Positions 27,405-36,483 are shown, counted from the stretch's first letter. The stretch: 64,000 nucleotides of DNA from SLHU01 sp009929975 (GCA_040776905.1 JAXGZQ010000003.1:310001-374000); one strand, 5' to 3'. Notes: a model not told the origin generated them from the letters alone. Numbers and translations are program-made.

Positions 27405-28460
27405 TCAACCGATCGAGGCCATGATTTCGACCAGCGGCAGCATGACCGTCAGCAGGATCGCGCCGACGATCAAGGACAGGATGACGACAAGCAAAGGTTC
27501 CGCGACACTCGCCAGCCGGGTCAGACGATGATCAATCTCGTCTTCATACTGGCTGGCGATCCGGTACATCACCTGATCCAGATCACCGGTCCGGTTGCCG
27601 AGCGACAGCATCCGGATAAAAAGGCGGGGAAAAAGCGCTGTCTCCTGCAAGGCCGTAAACGCGTCTTCACCGCGGCTGACCCGCTCACGGCATTCCCTGA
27701 CGCGTGATGTGACCAGTGAGTTATCCATAATTCCTTCCGTCATTTCCAGCGCGGTTTCAAAATCAATCGCGCTGCGCAGCAGATAGGCCATGGACATGGA
27801 AAAACGGGATGTGTAGATTTTTCGGTACAGGGGACCGACCAGCGGCAGTGACAGGCGGGCACGATCCATCAGACGACGGCCGGACGGATTGCGGCGCAGC
27901 CAGAGGATGACGGCGATCGCTGCGAGAATCAGAGTCGGAAGAAGCCAGAACCAGTGTCGGGCCAGCAGACGGCCGAACGACATCAGCGCCAGTGAAAAAG
28001 GCGGCATCTGACCACCGAAGGAAGTCAGGATCTGTTGGAAAACAGGGAGAACCCGGACGATCAGAAGGATGATGACCGCGATCATCATCACCAGAAGAAT
28101 CATCGGATAGAGCAGACTGCTGCGCACCTTGCGGCGAAGCCGGGCGTCACGGTCGTAAAACAGTGACAGGCTGGACATGATCTGATCGAGATGACCGGAC
28201 ATTTCTCCGATCCGGGTCATCTGCACCAGATACATCGGAAAGCCGCCGATTGTCTCCATCGCGTCCGAAAGCGGGATCATCGCCCGCATCTCGATCGCCA
28301 GTTTTGCCAGCACCTGAGTCAGACGCGGCAGATCAGAACTTTCGGCCAGAAGATCAATACCTTCTGGAAGCGGAATGCCTGATTTCTGGACCAGGGCAAT
28401 CTGTTCGCATAACCAGGCAAGTTCCGTTGATTCGAGCGTCACAGTACTGTTCTTTGCCAT
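27405..28460 (-). CDS. pilC: Type IV pilus/type II secretion inner-membrane platform protein PilC/GspF
   Basis: Polytopic platform protein on which the secretion ATPase acts. 351 residues from the ATG at 28460 (AGGGGGGC site); the longer reading starts within the promoter. Two GspF domains are visible (about 15-135 and 215-340), with membrane helices around 115-140, 170-190 and at the C-terminus (VVILSLIVGAILLTVMLPLV). First gene of the cluster pilC, pseudopilin, two prepilins, membrane protein, pilT. Confidence 0.9.
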   Translation of the reverse strand: MAKNSTVTLESTELAWLCEQIALVQKSGIPLPEGIDLLAESSDLPRLTQVLAKLAIEMRAMIPLSDAMETIGGFPMYLVQMTRIGEMSGHLDQIMSSLSLFYDRDARLRRKVRSSLLYPMILLVMMIAVIILLIVRVLPVFQQILTSFGGQMPPFSLALMSFGRLLARHWFWLLPTLILAAIAVILWLRRNPSGRRLMDRARLSLPLVGPLYRKIYTSRFSMSMAYLLRSAIDFETALEMTEGIMDNSLVTSRVRECRERVSRGEDAFTALQETALFPRLFIRMLSLGNRTGDLDQVMYRIASQYEDEIDHRLTRLASVAEPLLVVILSLIVGAILLTVMLPLVEIMASIG

Positions 28461-28536
28461 GTAGCCCCCCTGACGGGCACTCGCTCGCGGGATCACCGCT
28501 GCCGACCCGTGTGTTGTCATATGAATACGCAGTTTA

Positions 28537-28565
28537 ATTATACACATCCGGCAAGGGGTTGACCA
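28537..28565 (-). promoter_or_regulatory. Promoter of the pil cluster
   Basis: Minus strand TGGTCA (28560-28565), 17-base spacer, TATAAT (28537-28542), about 75 bases before pilC. It is back to back with the promoter of the transglutaminase gene; the two -35 elements are only four bases apart, so they probably compete or share control. Confidence 0.65.
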
Positions 28566-28569
28566 TCCG

Positions 28570-28599
28570 TTGCGATTGCTTCAGTCAACAGTATATAAT
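28570..28599 (+). promoter_or_regulatory. Promoter of the transglutaminase-like lipoprotein gene
   Basis: TTGCGA (28570-28575), 18-base spacer, TATAAT (28594-28599), about 50 bases before the GTG start. The -10 is perfect, the -35 moderate. Confidence 0.6.
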
Positions 28600-28648
28600 G
28601 AGCCTGTTCAGTGATTACTCAGGTCAACGGAGAAAGGAAGGTGACAGT

Positions 28649-30043
28649 GTGTGGCAGCAGCATGAGACAGACAGGCCGTTCTTCATGAACGCAATGCGCC
28701 GGCATCGGCTGCCGGTCATCGCGGCTCTGCTGACAACTGCCCTTCTGCTGTCCGCCTGCCAGCCGGTCGCCGTTCCGTCGGACAGTCCGTCCGATACGAT
28801 CCTGCGGCCGACTCCATCGAGCAGTCAGACAACATCGACGTCTGCGGCCACTGCGACAGAGACCATCCCATCTGATACGACAACCGTCTCAGATACAACG
28901 GAACCATCGACCAGTCCGGTGGCTGAGACCAGTGAAACCACGACGGATCCGACAACCGCGACCGATACCGGACCGGCCGGCACCACTAAAAGCACGATGA
29001 CAGAAGGCACAACAACGACGGCTGTAGCAACAACCACTCCGAAGCCGACAGCAACGCCGAAGCCGACAGCAACGCCGAAACCGACGGCCACACCTGCTCC
29101 GACCGCCACGCCGACCCCGCCGCCGACCGCCACACCGAGTCCGACACCGAAGAGCTCCGGGGCATTTCCCTACAAGAATTACGGCACGTTGTTTCGCGAC
29201 GATTATGATACCGGCAGCCAGGTCGTCCAGGACAGCGACAGCGAGATTTTCATCGCGACCGGCAGCACCAGCCGGGGCGTTGTTCTGGTCCGGATCAATT
29301 CCAGCGCGATCGCCGCAGACAAACGCGCCCGGGCGATTCTGATGGATACGGCAGGCACACAGCTGTATACCTATGACATTGTCGAGCGGGACCGTTATGT
29401 CGGCATTCCGCTGAACAAAGGCAACGGAACCTTCAAACTCATGATCGCCAGCCATGCGCCGGAATTTGGCGCGAACGCTTATCTGCCGGAGATGGAACAC
29501 CAATTCAGCGTTTCGCTGTCCTCGAGCCTCCGGCCGTATACGGCATCATCAGTAAAAGTCAATTTCTCGCGTGGATCAGCCGCGGCCCAGCAGGCCGCTT
29601 CCCTGACACGAAATATCGAAACAGCAGATGGCAAAGTGTCCGCTGTCTATGAGTGGATCGTCCGAAATATCAGTTATGACCGCGATCTGGCTTCCAAAGT
29701 CAGCAGCGGGGCGATTACCGTCTATATCGCTGAGCCGGACCGGACCATGTCAACACGCAAGGGCATCTGCGACGATTATGCCGCCCTGATGGCCGCCATG
29801 CTTCGTTCACAGGGCATTCCGACCCGTGTCTACTACGGCAATGTCTCTCTGAGCACCCAGACGGCTTATCATGCCTGGAATGAGGTCTTCTTTGAAGGAC
29901 AAGGCTGGGTTGTTGTCGCCGATTTCCGCTGGCAGAATATTGATGGCAGCAGCTGGGTCCATTTCGACTCAACGTTTGCCGCGTCCGGTACATCACCGGA
30001 AACCATTCAGAAAACCAGCTACAGCAAGTCGCGCGTCTACTGA
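28649..30043 (+). CDS. Transglutaminase-like domain lipoprotein with Pro/Thr-rich linker
   Basis: Probably a surface lipoprotein with a cysteine-protease-fold (transglutaminase-core) domain; substrate unknown. 464 residues from a GTG at 28649 with AAGGAAGG seven bases upstream; an ATG at 28685 is the alternative. Signal peptide with lipobox LLSAC. Then a Ser/Thr-rich stretch, a PKPTAT repeat linker and a C-terminal domain with the triad candidates Cys in RKGICDDYAALMAAML, His in AYHAWNEVFF and Asp in VVADFRW. Such proteins are common on clostridial surfaces. Its stop codon directly abuts that of the convergent gene. Confidence 0.85.
   Translation: MWQQHETDRPFFMNAMRRHRLPVIAALLTTALLLSACQPVAVPSDSPSDTILRPTPSSSQTTSTSAATATETIPSDTTTVSDTTEPSTSPVAETSETTTDPTTATDTGPAGTTKSTMTEGTTTTAVATTTPKPTATPKPTATPKPTATPAPTATPTPPPTATPSPTPKSSGAFPYKNYGTLFRDDYDTGSQVVQDSDSEIFIATGSTSRGVVLVRINSSAIAADKRARAILMDTAGTQLYTYDIVERDRYVGIPLNKGNGTFKLMIASHAPEFGANAYLPEMEHQFSVSLSSSLRPYTASSVKVNFSRGSAAAQQAASLTRNIETADGKVSAVYEWIVRNISYDRDLASKVSSGAITVYIAEPDRTMSTRKGICDDYAALMAAMLRSQGIPTRVYYGNVSLSTQTAYHAWNEVFFEGQGWVVVADFRWQNIDGSSWVHFDSTFAASGTSPETIQKTSYSKSRVY
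29039..29110 (+). repeat. 18-base tandem repeats coding PKPTAT
   Basis: Two identical 18-base units (29039-29056 and 29057-29074) are followed by two diverged ones. They encode the proline/threonine-rich spacer of the lipoprotein, and likely vary in number between strains. Confidence 0.8.
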
Positions 30044-30055
30044 TCAGTAGACGCG
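30032..30055. repeat. 24-bp perfect palindrome spanning two convergent stop codons
   Basis: A perfect palindrome with its centre between 30043 and 30044. The TGA of the lipoprotein gene (30041-30043) and the TGA of the ligase gene on the other strand (30044-30046) abut with no base between. Because of the symmetry both proteins end in Arg-Val-Tyr. There is no T-run on either side, so it is not a classical terminator. Confidence 0.85.
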
Positions 30056-31351
30056 GCGATCGATCACCCGACGGGCTTTGCCTTCGCTGCGCGGAATGGT
30101 TCTTGGCTCAACCAGCGTTATTTTCGCTGATATGCCGAGTGTCGACTGGACATCACTGTTCAGCCGGCGTTCAATCCGTTCAATCTCTTTGATTGAATCA
30201 GAGAAAAAAGCCGGGGTCATCTCGATCTGGATTTCCATACGGTCCAGATTATGGATGCGATCGACATAAATCATGTAATGCGGCTCAACCTCACCATACT
30301 GAAGCAGAATCGACTCAATCTGTGTCGGGAACACATTGACGCCACGGATAATCAGCATATCATCCGCCCGTCCCGTCACTTTTTCCATCCGGACTGTTGT
30401 CCGGCCACAGGCGCACGGTGTTGTGTAAAGCCGTGTCAGATCATGGGTATTGTAGCGGAGTAATGGCGTTCCCTGTTTGGTGACACTGGAGAAAACCAGT
30501 TCGCCCAGTTCACCATCAGGCAAAGCACGGCCGGTCGCCGGATCAATCACCTCGGCAATAAAATGATCGGACTGAATATGCAGCAGATCACCGGCTTCAC
30601 AGCTGATCGAGACACCGGGCCCCATGGTTTCCGATAAGCCATAAATGTCAAACGCTTTCAAACCGAGCCGCTGCTCGATCTGGTGTTTCATCGCCAGCGA
30701 CCAGGGTTCAGCACCGAAAATACCGACTTTCAGATGAAGATCTTCTTTGGAAATGCCCTGTGCCGCCATCTCATCTGCCAGATGCAGCGCGTATGAAGGG
30801 GTACAGGCCAGCGCTGTCGGCGCGAAATCGAGCAGAATTTGAATCTGACGGCGTGTGTTGCCTGATGAGACGGGAATTGCCGTCGCGCCCATCTTTTCCG
30901 CGCCATAATGCAGCCCGAGTCCACCGGTGAACAGCCCATAGCCATAGGCGACATGCAGGATATCATCACGGGTCATACCGGTCGCGGCGAGGGCACGGCA
31001 GCAGCATTCACTCCAGATATCGATATCCTGCTGCGTATAACCGACAACCTTCTGTTTTCCGGTTGTTCCGGACGACGCGTGAACACGGACAATCTCCGAC
31101 ATCGGAACGGCAAAGGTTCCATATGGATAATTCTCACGCATGTCTTCCTTATCTGTGAACGGCAGTCGGGAAAGATCGTCAATTCCCCGGATATCACCTG
31201 GTTCAAGACCAGCTGCCCTCATTTTTTTCGTATAATAGGGAACCGTCCCGTCGATACGGCTGACACATTCAACAAGACGCCGACCCTGAAGCGCTCGCAG
31301 TTGATCATAGTCCATCGTTTCCATCGCCTGATTCCAAATATATCCGCTCAT
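30044..31351 (-). CDS. Phenylacetate-CoA ligase family protein (PaaK-like)
   Basis: AMP-forming acyl-CoA ligase of the PaaK family; typical substrates are phenylacetate or other aryl acids. 435 residues from the ATG at 31351, with a CGGAGG site and the usual family start (IWNQAMETMDYDQLRALQ). ATP-binding P-loop SSGTTGKQKVV near residue 95, and GLSETMGPGVS and the YNTHDLTRL region follow. An ATG at 31399 overlaps the upstream stop as ATGA and would add 16 residues. No other aryl-acid genes are nearby, so the substrate is open. Confidence 0.88.
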   Translation of the reverse strand: MSGYIWNQAMETMDYDQLRALQGRRLVECVSRIDGTVPYYTKKMRAAGLEPGDIRGIDDLSRLPFTDKEDMRENYPYGTFAVPMSEIVRVHASSGTTGKQKVVGYTQQDIDIWSECCCRALAATGMTRDDILHVAYGYGLFTGGLGLHYGAEKMGATAIPVSSGNTRRQIQILLDFAPTALACTPSYALHLADEMAAQGISKEDLHLKVGIFGAEPWSLAMKHQIEQRLGLKAFDIYGLSETMGPGVSISCEAGDLLHIQSDHFIAEVIDPATGRALPDGELGELVFSSVTKQGTPLLRYNTHDLTRLYTTPCACGRTTVRMEKVTGRADDMLIIRGVNVFPTQIESILLQYGEVEPHYMIYVDRIHNLDRMEIQIEMTPAFFSDSIKEIERIERRLNSDVQSTLGISAKITLVEPRTIPRSEGKARRVIDRRVY

Positions 31352-31395
31352 GTTTCCCTCCGAAACTTTGTTAAAAACATAAACCGGCCCGGGTA

Positions 31396-32616
31396 TCATG
31401 TCAAGCCGGACTCCTCACCCTGCTCCGGCCGACTCAGCTGCCGGACCCGGATCCTGTCGGCAAACATGATGACGGATTGCCCGTTATCTGGAATGAGCCG
31501 GTAATGCCGGCCAGCCAGCACCAGTTCAAAATGGTGGCCGAAGTCGGCACTGAATCCGGCACGGTTATAAATCGGAAAATGAACCGGGGTCTGATGATCA
31601 TCAGGCTGGAAAACCAGTTCTTCCGCCGTCAATATAATGGTTCCGCGCCGCTGATCCTTCAGTTCTGCCTGGTTTTCCTCCACCACGGCGAGACAGCCGG
31701 GCTGGCTGACTTCACCGGTCTGATCATTAAAACGTCCGATCTGCCACTGATGCCAGGCCAGAGGACTCTCCGGAACAATGCCTTCCGAATCAATACGATG
31801 AAGGAAGCCACAGGCATCCATTTCAGCCGTCATGCCGCAGGCGCGGCAACGCAGGGTTTTGCCGGATGCTTCAATCACCAGGTCACGGTCACAGGCGGGG
31901 CAGGCATGGCACAGGTGGTGAAGCGACATCGCCGGCGCGCGTGAACGGAAGCGAATGTTGCGTTCCCGCTGCCAGTCATATTCATTAAAGGAAATCGCCT
32001 CTGTAATTATTTTCTGGACCGCAGCCGCATCGAGCAGCTTGAAATCTTCCGGCCTGAACAGGATCTGGCTGGACGCTTCCACCCGCCCGCGCCTGATCCA
32101 GCTCGTCGACCAGCGCGGCCAACTGAGATAGGCACCATAAGTCTTGACGACAACAACCGTACAGGCAGAGCGGTAAACCAGCTTGCCAATTGCCTCATCG
32201 ATCGGCTGGGCGGCTCCGTCCGGTGATCGCTGGCCTTCCGGATAGATACCAAGGACTTCACCGGCCGCGATCACCCGCAGCATGTGTTTGAGGGCCTGGG
32301 TGTCGGTTCGGAACTGCACCTTGGGGATAGCCCGGACACGCTGAAGAATATGACGGATCAGCGGTTTGCGGAAAAATGTCGCCGAAGTCAGGAAATGGAT
32401 TGGCCGCGGCCAGAGTGATGCGGCCATGAAAACGGGGTCCAGATAGGACGGGTGGTTGCCCAGGACAATGATCGGGCCTTTGATGTCAGCAATTTCCGCA
32501 TTTTTGATCACCCGGCTGCGCAGAAGGATCCGGGTCAGCCCGTGCAGGGTATGCAGAATCAGAGAGTAGAGCCAGCGGGAAGGCGGTTGTGATGCGTCGT
32601 ATCCATTGCGTTTCAT
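31396..32616 (-). CDS. PlsC-like acyltransferase with C-terminal zinc-ribbon region
   Basis: Membrane-associated 1-acyl-glycerol-3-phosphate acyltransferase-like protein. 406 residues. The acyltransferase motifs are NHPSYLDP (the NHxxxxD box) near residue 53 and YPEGQRSPDG near 125. After about residue 220 there is an added domain with CPACDRDL and CRACGMTAEMDACG, which looks like a zinc ribbon, and a further roughly 100-residue beta-rich part of unknown role. It overlaps tex upstream by four bases and the ligase start region downstream. Confidence 0.82.
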   Translation of the reverse strand: MKRNGYDASQPPSRWLYSLILHTLHGLTRILLRSRVIKNAEIADIKGPIIVLGNHPSYLDPVFMAASLWPRPIHFLTSATFFRKPLIRHILQRVRAIPKVQFRTDTQALKHMLRVIAAGEVLGIYPEGQRSPDGAAQPIDEAIGKLVYRSACTVVVVKTYGAYLSWPRWSTSWIRRGRVEASSQILFRPEDFKLLDAAAVQKIITEAISFNEYDWQRERNIRFRSRAPAMSLHHLCHACPACDRDLVIEASGKTLRCRACGMTAEMDACGFLHRIDSEGIVPESPLAWHQWQIGRFNDQTGEVSQPGCLAVVEENQAELKDQRRGTIILTAEELVFQPDDHQTPVHFPIYNRAGFSADFGHHFELVLAGRHYRLIPDNGQSVIMFADRIRVRQLSRPEQGEESGLT

Positions 32617-34787
32617 GTTGCTGATTGCCCGGAACCATCAGGTTTGGATGGCTCGATTCCTTTCATTGTCAATGCGATCCGGCGCCGGGAGATATCCACG
32701 CTGAGAACCGCGACCGTCACCGGCTGGCCGGTCTGGACAATGTCCATTGGCGACCGGACATACCGGCTGCTCAACTCAGAAACATGAACCAGGCCGTCCT
32801 GATGAACGCCGATATCAACAAAAGCACCAAAATCCGCGACATTGCGGACCACGCCCTGCAGGATCATCCCTGGCTTGAGATCCCCGATCTCCATGATATC
32901 CGAACGCAGGACCGGCTGCGGCAGATCATCCCGCGGATCACGGCCGGGCCGCTGCAGAGCCTCAAGGATATCCTGATACGTCAGCAGACCGAGGCCGAGT
33001 CGTTCGGCCATTGCTTCAGCCGGCTGGGCCGCAGCGATCTGCGCCAGACGCGGTGATGGCGGCTCACCGAGGATTTCACTCAGCTGATAGACCTGAGCAT
33101 AGGCCTCCGGATGAACCGGTGTGTTGTCGAGAATTTCCTCACTTCCGGGAACCCGGAGAAAACCGGCACACTGCTCGAATCGCTTCGGTCCAATTTTGGG
33201 AACACTGAGCAGTTGACGCCGCGAGGCAAACGGTCTGCCTGTCTCACGCTGGCTGACAATCGCCTGCGCGGCAGCCGGACTCAGGCCGGCGACATAAGTC
33301 AGCAGCGCGACGGAAGCGGTATTCAGATCCACACCGACTTCATTGACACAGGCCTCAACAACACCACGCAGGTCATCACTGAGTTTCTTTTCACTGATAT
33401 CGTGCTGATACTGGCCGACGCCAATCGACTGCGGTTCTATCTTGACCAGTTCAGCCAGCGGATCCTGAACACGCCGGGCGATCGAGATCGCGCTGCGCAG
33501 AGAGACATCATAGTCCGGAAATTCCGCCGCCGCGGCCGGTGAAGCGGAGTAGACACTGGCGCCGGCTTCGCTGACGAGCAGGAACGGCACTTCCAATCCC
33601 CGTTCGCGCACAAGGCTGCTGATAAACTGTTCCGTTTCACGCGACGCCGTTCCATTGCCGATCGCGATCAGATTGATGTTGAATCGCCTGATCAGTTCGA
33701 GGACCTGCCTGCCGCTTTCCGCGATGGCAGAACGCGGCGGAGTCGGATAAATGACACCGGTGGCCAGGACAAGACCGGTCGGATCAGTCACGGCGAGTTT
33801 GCATCCCGTGCGAAACCCTGGATCAACACCGAGTACCGTCCGGCCGCGCAGCGGCGGCTGGAGCAGGAGGCTTCTCAGGTTCGCGGAAAACACAGCCAGT
33901 GCCCCTTCTTCCGCCTTCGCGGTCAGCTCAGAACGCAGTTCGGTCGTCAAGGAAGGAAACAGCAGACGTTTCCAGCAGTCGGCCGCAGTCTGCATCAGCA
34001 GATCACGGCAGCTTGGATGAAATGGCGGGAGATGAGTCATCATCTGCTGTACAGCCCGGACCGGATCCAATTGAATACGGACCTGCAGCTGTTTTTCCCT
34101 TTCACCCCTGTTCATCGCCAGAACACGGTGATCGCGTACCCGGGACACCGGTTCCTGATAGTCGCCATACATATCATAGACTGTCACGGCCGGATCGCTG
34201 TCTTTGCTTTTCCGGCAGATGATATCAGCTTCCTTTTCCATCAGGCGGCGGCAGGCCCGCCGCACAGCCGCCTGATCCGCCCACTGTTCAGCGAGGATAT
34301 CACAGGCGCCGGCGAGCGCGGTTTCCGTATCCGGAAGCGCTTCGCTTGTCCTGACCAGATGTTCAGCCAGCCGCAGAGCCTGGCTCAGCGGCTGGTCAGG
34401 CTGTTGCAGATTATCCGCGAGGGGCTGCAGCCCGAGGTCGCGTGCCATCGATCCGCGGGTCCGTCGTTTGGGGCGGAACGGACGATAAAGATCATCAATT
34501 TCCGTCAGTGTCGCCGCGCCGTGGATCGCCTGACGCAGCGCCTCTGTTAAAAGTCCCTGCTCATCAATCAGGCGGCAGATATCCCCGCGCCGTTCAGCCA
34601 TGGCCCGGTCATGCTGTAGTGACGCCGCGAAGCGCCGAAGCGACTGATCATCAAGATTGCCGGTCATTTCTTTACGGTAGCGGGCAATAAACGGGATGGT
34701 ATTGCCATCATCAATCAGACGGATTATCTGCTGAGTCTGAAGTTCGGACAGAGCGAATTCATTTTTCAGCTTTTGCGCAATGGACAT
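32613..34787 (-). CDS. tex: Tex-family transcription accessory protein
   Basis: Nucleic-acid-binding protein of the Tex/Spt6 family, implicated in transcription and in RNA processing. 724 residues from the ATG at 34787 (AAAGGTG site). Domain order: Tex N-terminal helices, YqgF-like RNase H fold (GVDPGFRTGCKLAV near 315), helix-hairpin-helix pairs (about 480-550) and a C-terminal S1 RNA-binding domain (GVVRNVADFGAFVDIGVHQD near 650). Complete and of normal length. First gene of tex-plsC-like-paaK-like. Confidence 0.95.
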   Translation of the reverse strand: MSIAQKLKNEFALSELQTQQIIRLIDDGNTIPFIARYRKEMTGNLDDQSLRRFAASLQHDRAMAERRGDICRLIDEQGLLTEALRQAIHGAATLTEIDDLYRPFRPKRRTRGSMARDLGLQPLADNLQQPDQPLSQALRLAEHLVRTSEALPDTETALAGACDILAEQWADQAAVRRACRRLMEKEADIICRKSKDSDPAVTVYDMYGDYQEPVSRVRDHRVLAMNRGEREKQLQVRIQLDPVRAVQQMMTHLPPFHPSCRDLLMQTAADCWKRLLFPSLTTELRSELTAKAEEGALAVFSANLRSLLLQPPLRGRTVLGVDPGFRTGCKLAVTDPTGLVLATGVIYPTPPRSAIAESGRQVLELIRRFNINLIAIGNGTASRETEQFISSLVRERGLEVPFLLVSEAGASVYSASPAAAAEFPDYDVSLRSAISIARRVQDPLAELVKIEPQSIGVGQYQHDISEKKLSDDLRGVVEACVNEVGVDLNTASVALLTYVAGLSPAAAQAIVSQRETGRPFASRRQLLSVPKIGPKRFEQCAGFLRVPGSEEILDNTPVHPEAYAQVYQLSEILGEPPSPRLAQIAAAQPAEAMAERLGLGLLTYQDILEALQRPGRDPRDDLPQPVLRSDIMEIGDLKPGMILQGVVRNVADFGAFVDIGVHQDGLVHVSELSSRYVRSPMDIVQTGQPVTVAVLSVDISRRRIALTMKGIEPSKPDGSGQSAT

Positions 34788-34844
34788 GCTGGCACCTTTC
34801 ATCGGTTATATCGTATTTCCAGAGAAAACCACTTATGTCACAAT

Positions 34845-34873
34845 ATGATAACATATTCGGATTATGATAGAAT
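34845..34873 (+). promoter_or_regulatory. Extended -10 promoter
   Basis: TGA followed by TAGAAT (34868-34873) forms an extended -10; the -35 position reads ATGATA with 17-base spacing, a weak match. It would drive the membrane protein gene at 34904. Confidence 0.45.
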
Positions 34874-34903
34874 AGATTGCAGACGCGGAGGTTATTTCAT
34901 CGT

Positions 34904-35794
34904 ATGGCACGATATTGCTTTTATTGTGGTCGCGAGCTCGAACCCGGTGAGAAGTGTGACTGCCGACATCATCAGGAAAGCCGCGGAGCACAGTCTGACC
35001 AGACAGACACCGGGCATTCATCCGGATCGTCCGCACGAAAAAACTCCACGGATATCAAGTCAAAAAAGAAAAAACGGCCCGCACAGAAAAAATCGCGGAA
35101 AACGCCTTTCCAGACAAAGAGAACGGTCGATTCACAGCATCACACAGCTGCCCTGCGCAGTCTTTTTCGTGATGCCCTGAAGCATGCCGGGCGTCTTCTG
35201 GCCCACCCGGCTGAGCAGATCCAGCGCTACGCGCTCGGCACCGGACATCGGGCAGTGCCTCTGTTTCTCATTCTGCTGGGTACAATGTCCGGCCTGCTGA
35301 CGGTTCAGGCGACTGAGCAGACGTATCTCAAAACAATTTTCGGCTTGAGTATTGTCTCCGCCCAGTTCGGCGGCCAGCTCTCCAGCCGCCTGTTTCTCTT
35401 TATCGAAGGAGCCGGTATCGGACTCTCCCTTTTTCTGCTGCATACGCTGATCTATCATCTGCTGCTGCGCTATGTCTTTCGCCAGGCTTTCTCGTTTCAC
35501 CGCCTGATCAACGCACTCAGCCCTTCCGGCTTTTTCAGCGCGCTGTTTCTGCTGGCCGGATCAATGATGCTGGCCGGATCATTCATCAATACGCTGCTGA
35601 TGGTTGTCGCGGCGATCGTCATCGCGATTCTCGTCCAATCCACCGCGCTGCGCCAGGCAACTGCCTTAACCGACAATCAGGTCATCATTCTGACAGCGAC
35701 CGCGATGTTCATGCTCCTTAGCTTGATCGCGCTCATTCTCAATCTGTCACTTCCGGTTCTGGAAGCGCTGCGCAAAGACAGTTTCCTGATTTGA
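34904..35794 (+). CDS. Zinc-ribbon membrane protein of unknown function
   Basis: 296 residues. The N-terminus MARYCFYCGRELEPGEKC plus a following CxC forms a short zinc-ribbon-like knot, followed by a lysine-rich disordered segment (about 55-85) and five hydrophobic segments from about residue 120 to the end. This zinc-ribbon plus Yip1-like membrane layout is common in Bacillota but has no known role. The ATG at 34904 lies 12 bases after GGAGG, a little long; a TTG at 34877 would add nine residues. Its stop is two bases from that of the convergent gene. Confidence 0.72.
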   Translation: MARYCFYCGRELEPGEKCDCRHHQESRGAQSDQTDTGHSSGSSARKNSTDIKSKKKKRPAQKKSRKTPFQTKRTVDSQHHTAALRSLFRDALKHAGRLLAHPAEQIQRYALGTGHRAVPLFLILLGTMSGLLTVQATEQTYLKTIFGLSIVSAQFGGQLSSRLFLFIEGAGIGLSLFLLHTLIYHLLLRYVFRQAFSFHRLINALSPSGFFSALFLLAGSMMLAGSFINTLLMVVAAIVIAILVQSTALRQATALTDNQVIILTATAMFMLLSLIALILNLSLPVLEALRKDSFLI

Positions 35795-35796
35795 GG

Positions 35797-36462
35797 TTAT
35801 GACAGGTCAGCCAGAGGGGTCTGGCTCAATTCCCGCAGAAGCCCGACCGCCGTCGACTGGTCAACCAGCCATTGATCCGGCAATACCAGTCTGGCAGCCG
35901 CGATCAGCTGCTCCGTATTCTGATAGATCGACCGTTCCAGATCCAGGTTATACCATTGATCATCTTCAGCTGCGACCATGAAATGGAGAAGTGCTGATTC
36001 GTCAGGTTCCTGCGGCTGGTAATAGAAAAAACGGCGGGCTTTGACCGGCTGATTCTCCTGGCGGAGCAAAGACAGCTTGAGCAGTTCGACCAGGCGGTCA
36101 TCCAGTCCGCTGTCAAAAATATGAATCTTCTCGATCAGCTGGTTCTGGTCCGTGACCAGCCGGATTGTCCAGTCCGGCTGCGCATGGTCCAGGTCATACG
36201 GCTGCCAGGCTGCCGGGTTCTCAAGATCCGGTTCATAGGCAATCAGGAATTTCTGTTCAGAGTCGAGATAAACCAGTCCGGATTCAATCTGGAACTCACG
36301 GCCGCAATTGCTGCAGGGGTGCAGTTGAAGTGTTTTGCGCAGCAGGCGGTCCTTGAGATCCGGATCGGCCTGCGCATGGACCAGTGTCCAGGCTGTCATC
36401 AATTCTTCATTAAGGCAGACCGGACAGTGGAAGGTTTGTTTAATAAACTGGCTTGGCTGCAT
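35797..36462 (-). CDS. CpXC-domain protein
   Basis: 221 residues from the ATG at 36462, with AGGAG seven bases upstream. Two zinc-knuckle pairs near the N-terminus, CPVC and CSNC, followed by GREFQIESGLVYLDSEQKF match the CpXC domain; the rest is acidic and beta-rich with no motif I know. Function unknown. It lies downstream of clpC on the same strand, behind the clpC terminator, and probably relies on read-through or a weak promoter of its own. Confidence 0.75.
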   Translation of the reverse strand: MQPSQFIKQTFHCPVCLNEELMTAWTLVHAQADPDLKDRLLRKTLQLHPCSNCGREFQIESGLVYLDSEQKFLIAYEPDLENPAAWQPYDLDHAQPDWTIRLVTDQNQLIEKIHIFDSGLDDRLVELLKLSLLRQENQPVKARRFFYYQPQEPDESALLHFMVAAEDDQWYNLDLERSIYQNTEQLIAAARLVLPDQWLVDQSTAVGLLRELSQTPLADLS

Positions 36463-36483
36463 ATCAAACTCCTGAATCAAGAT

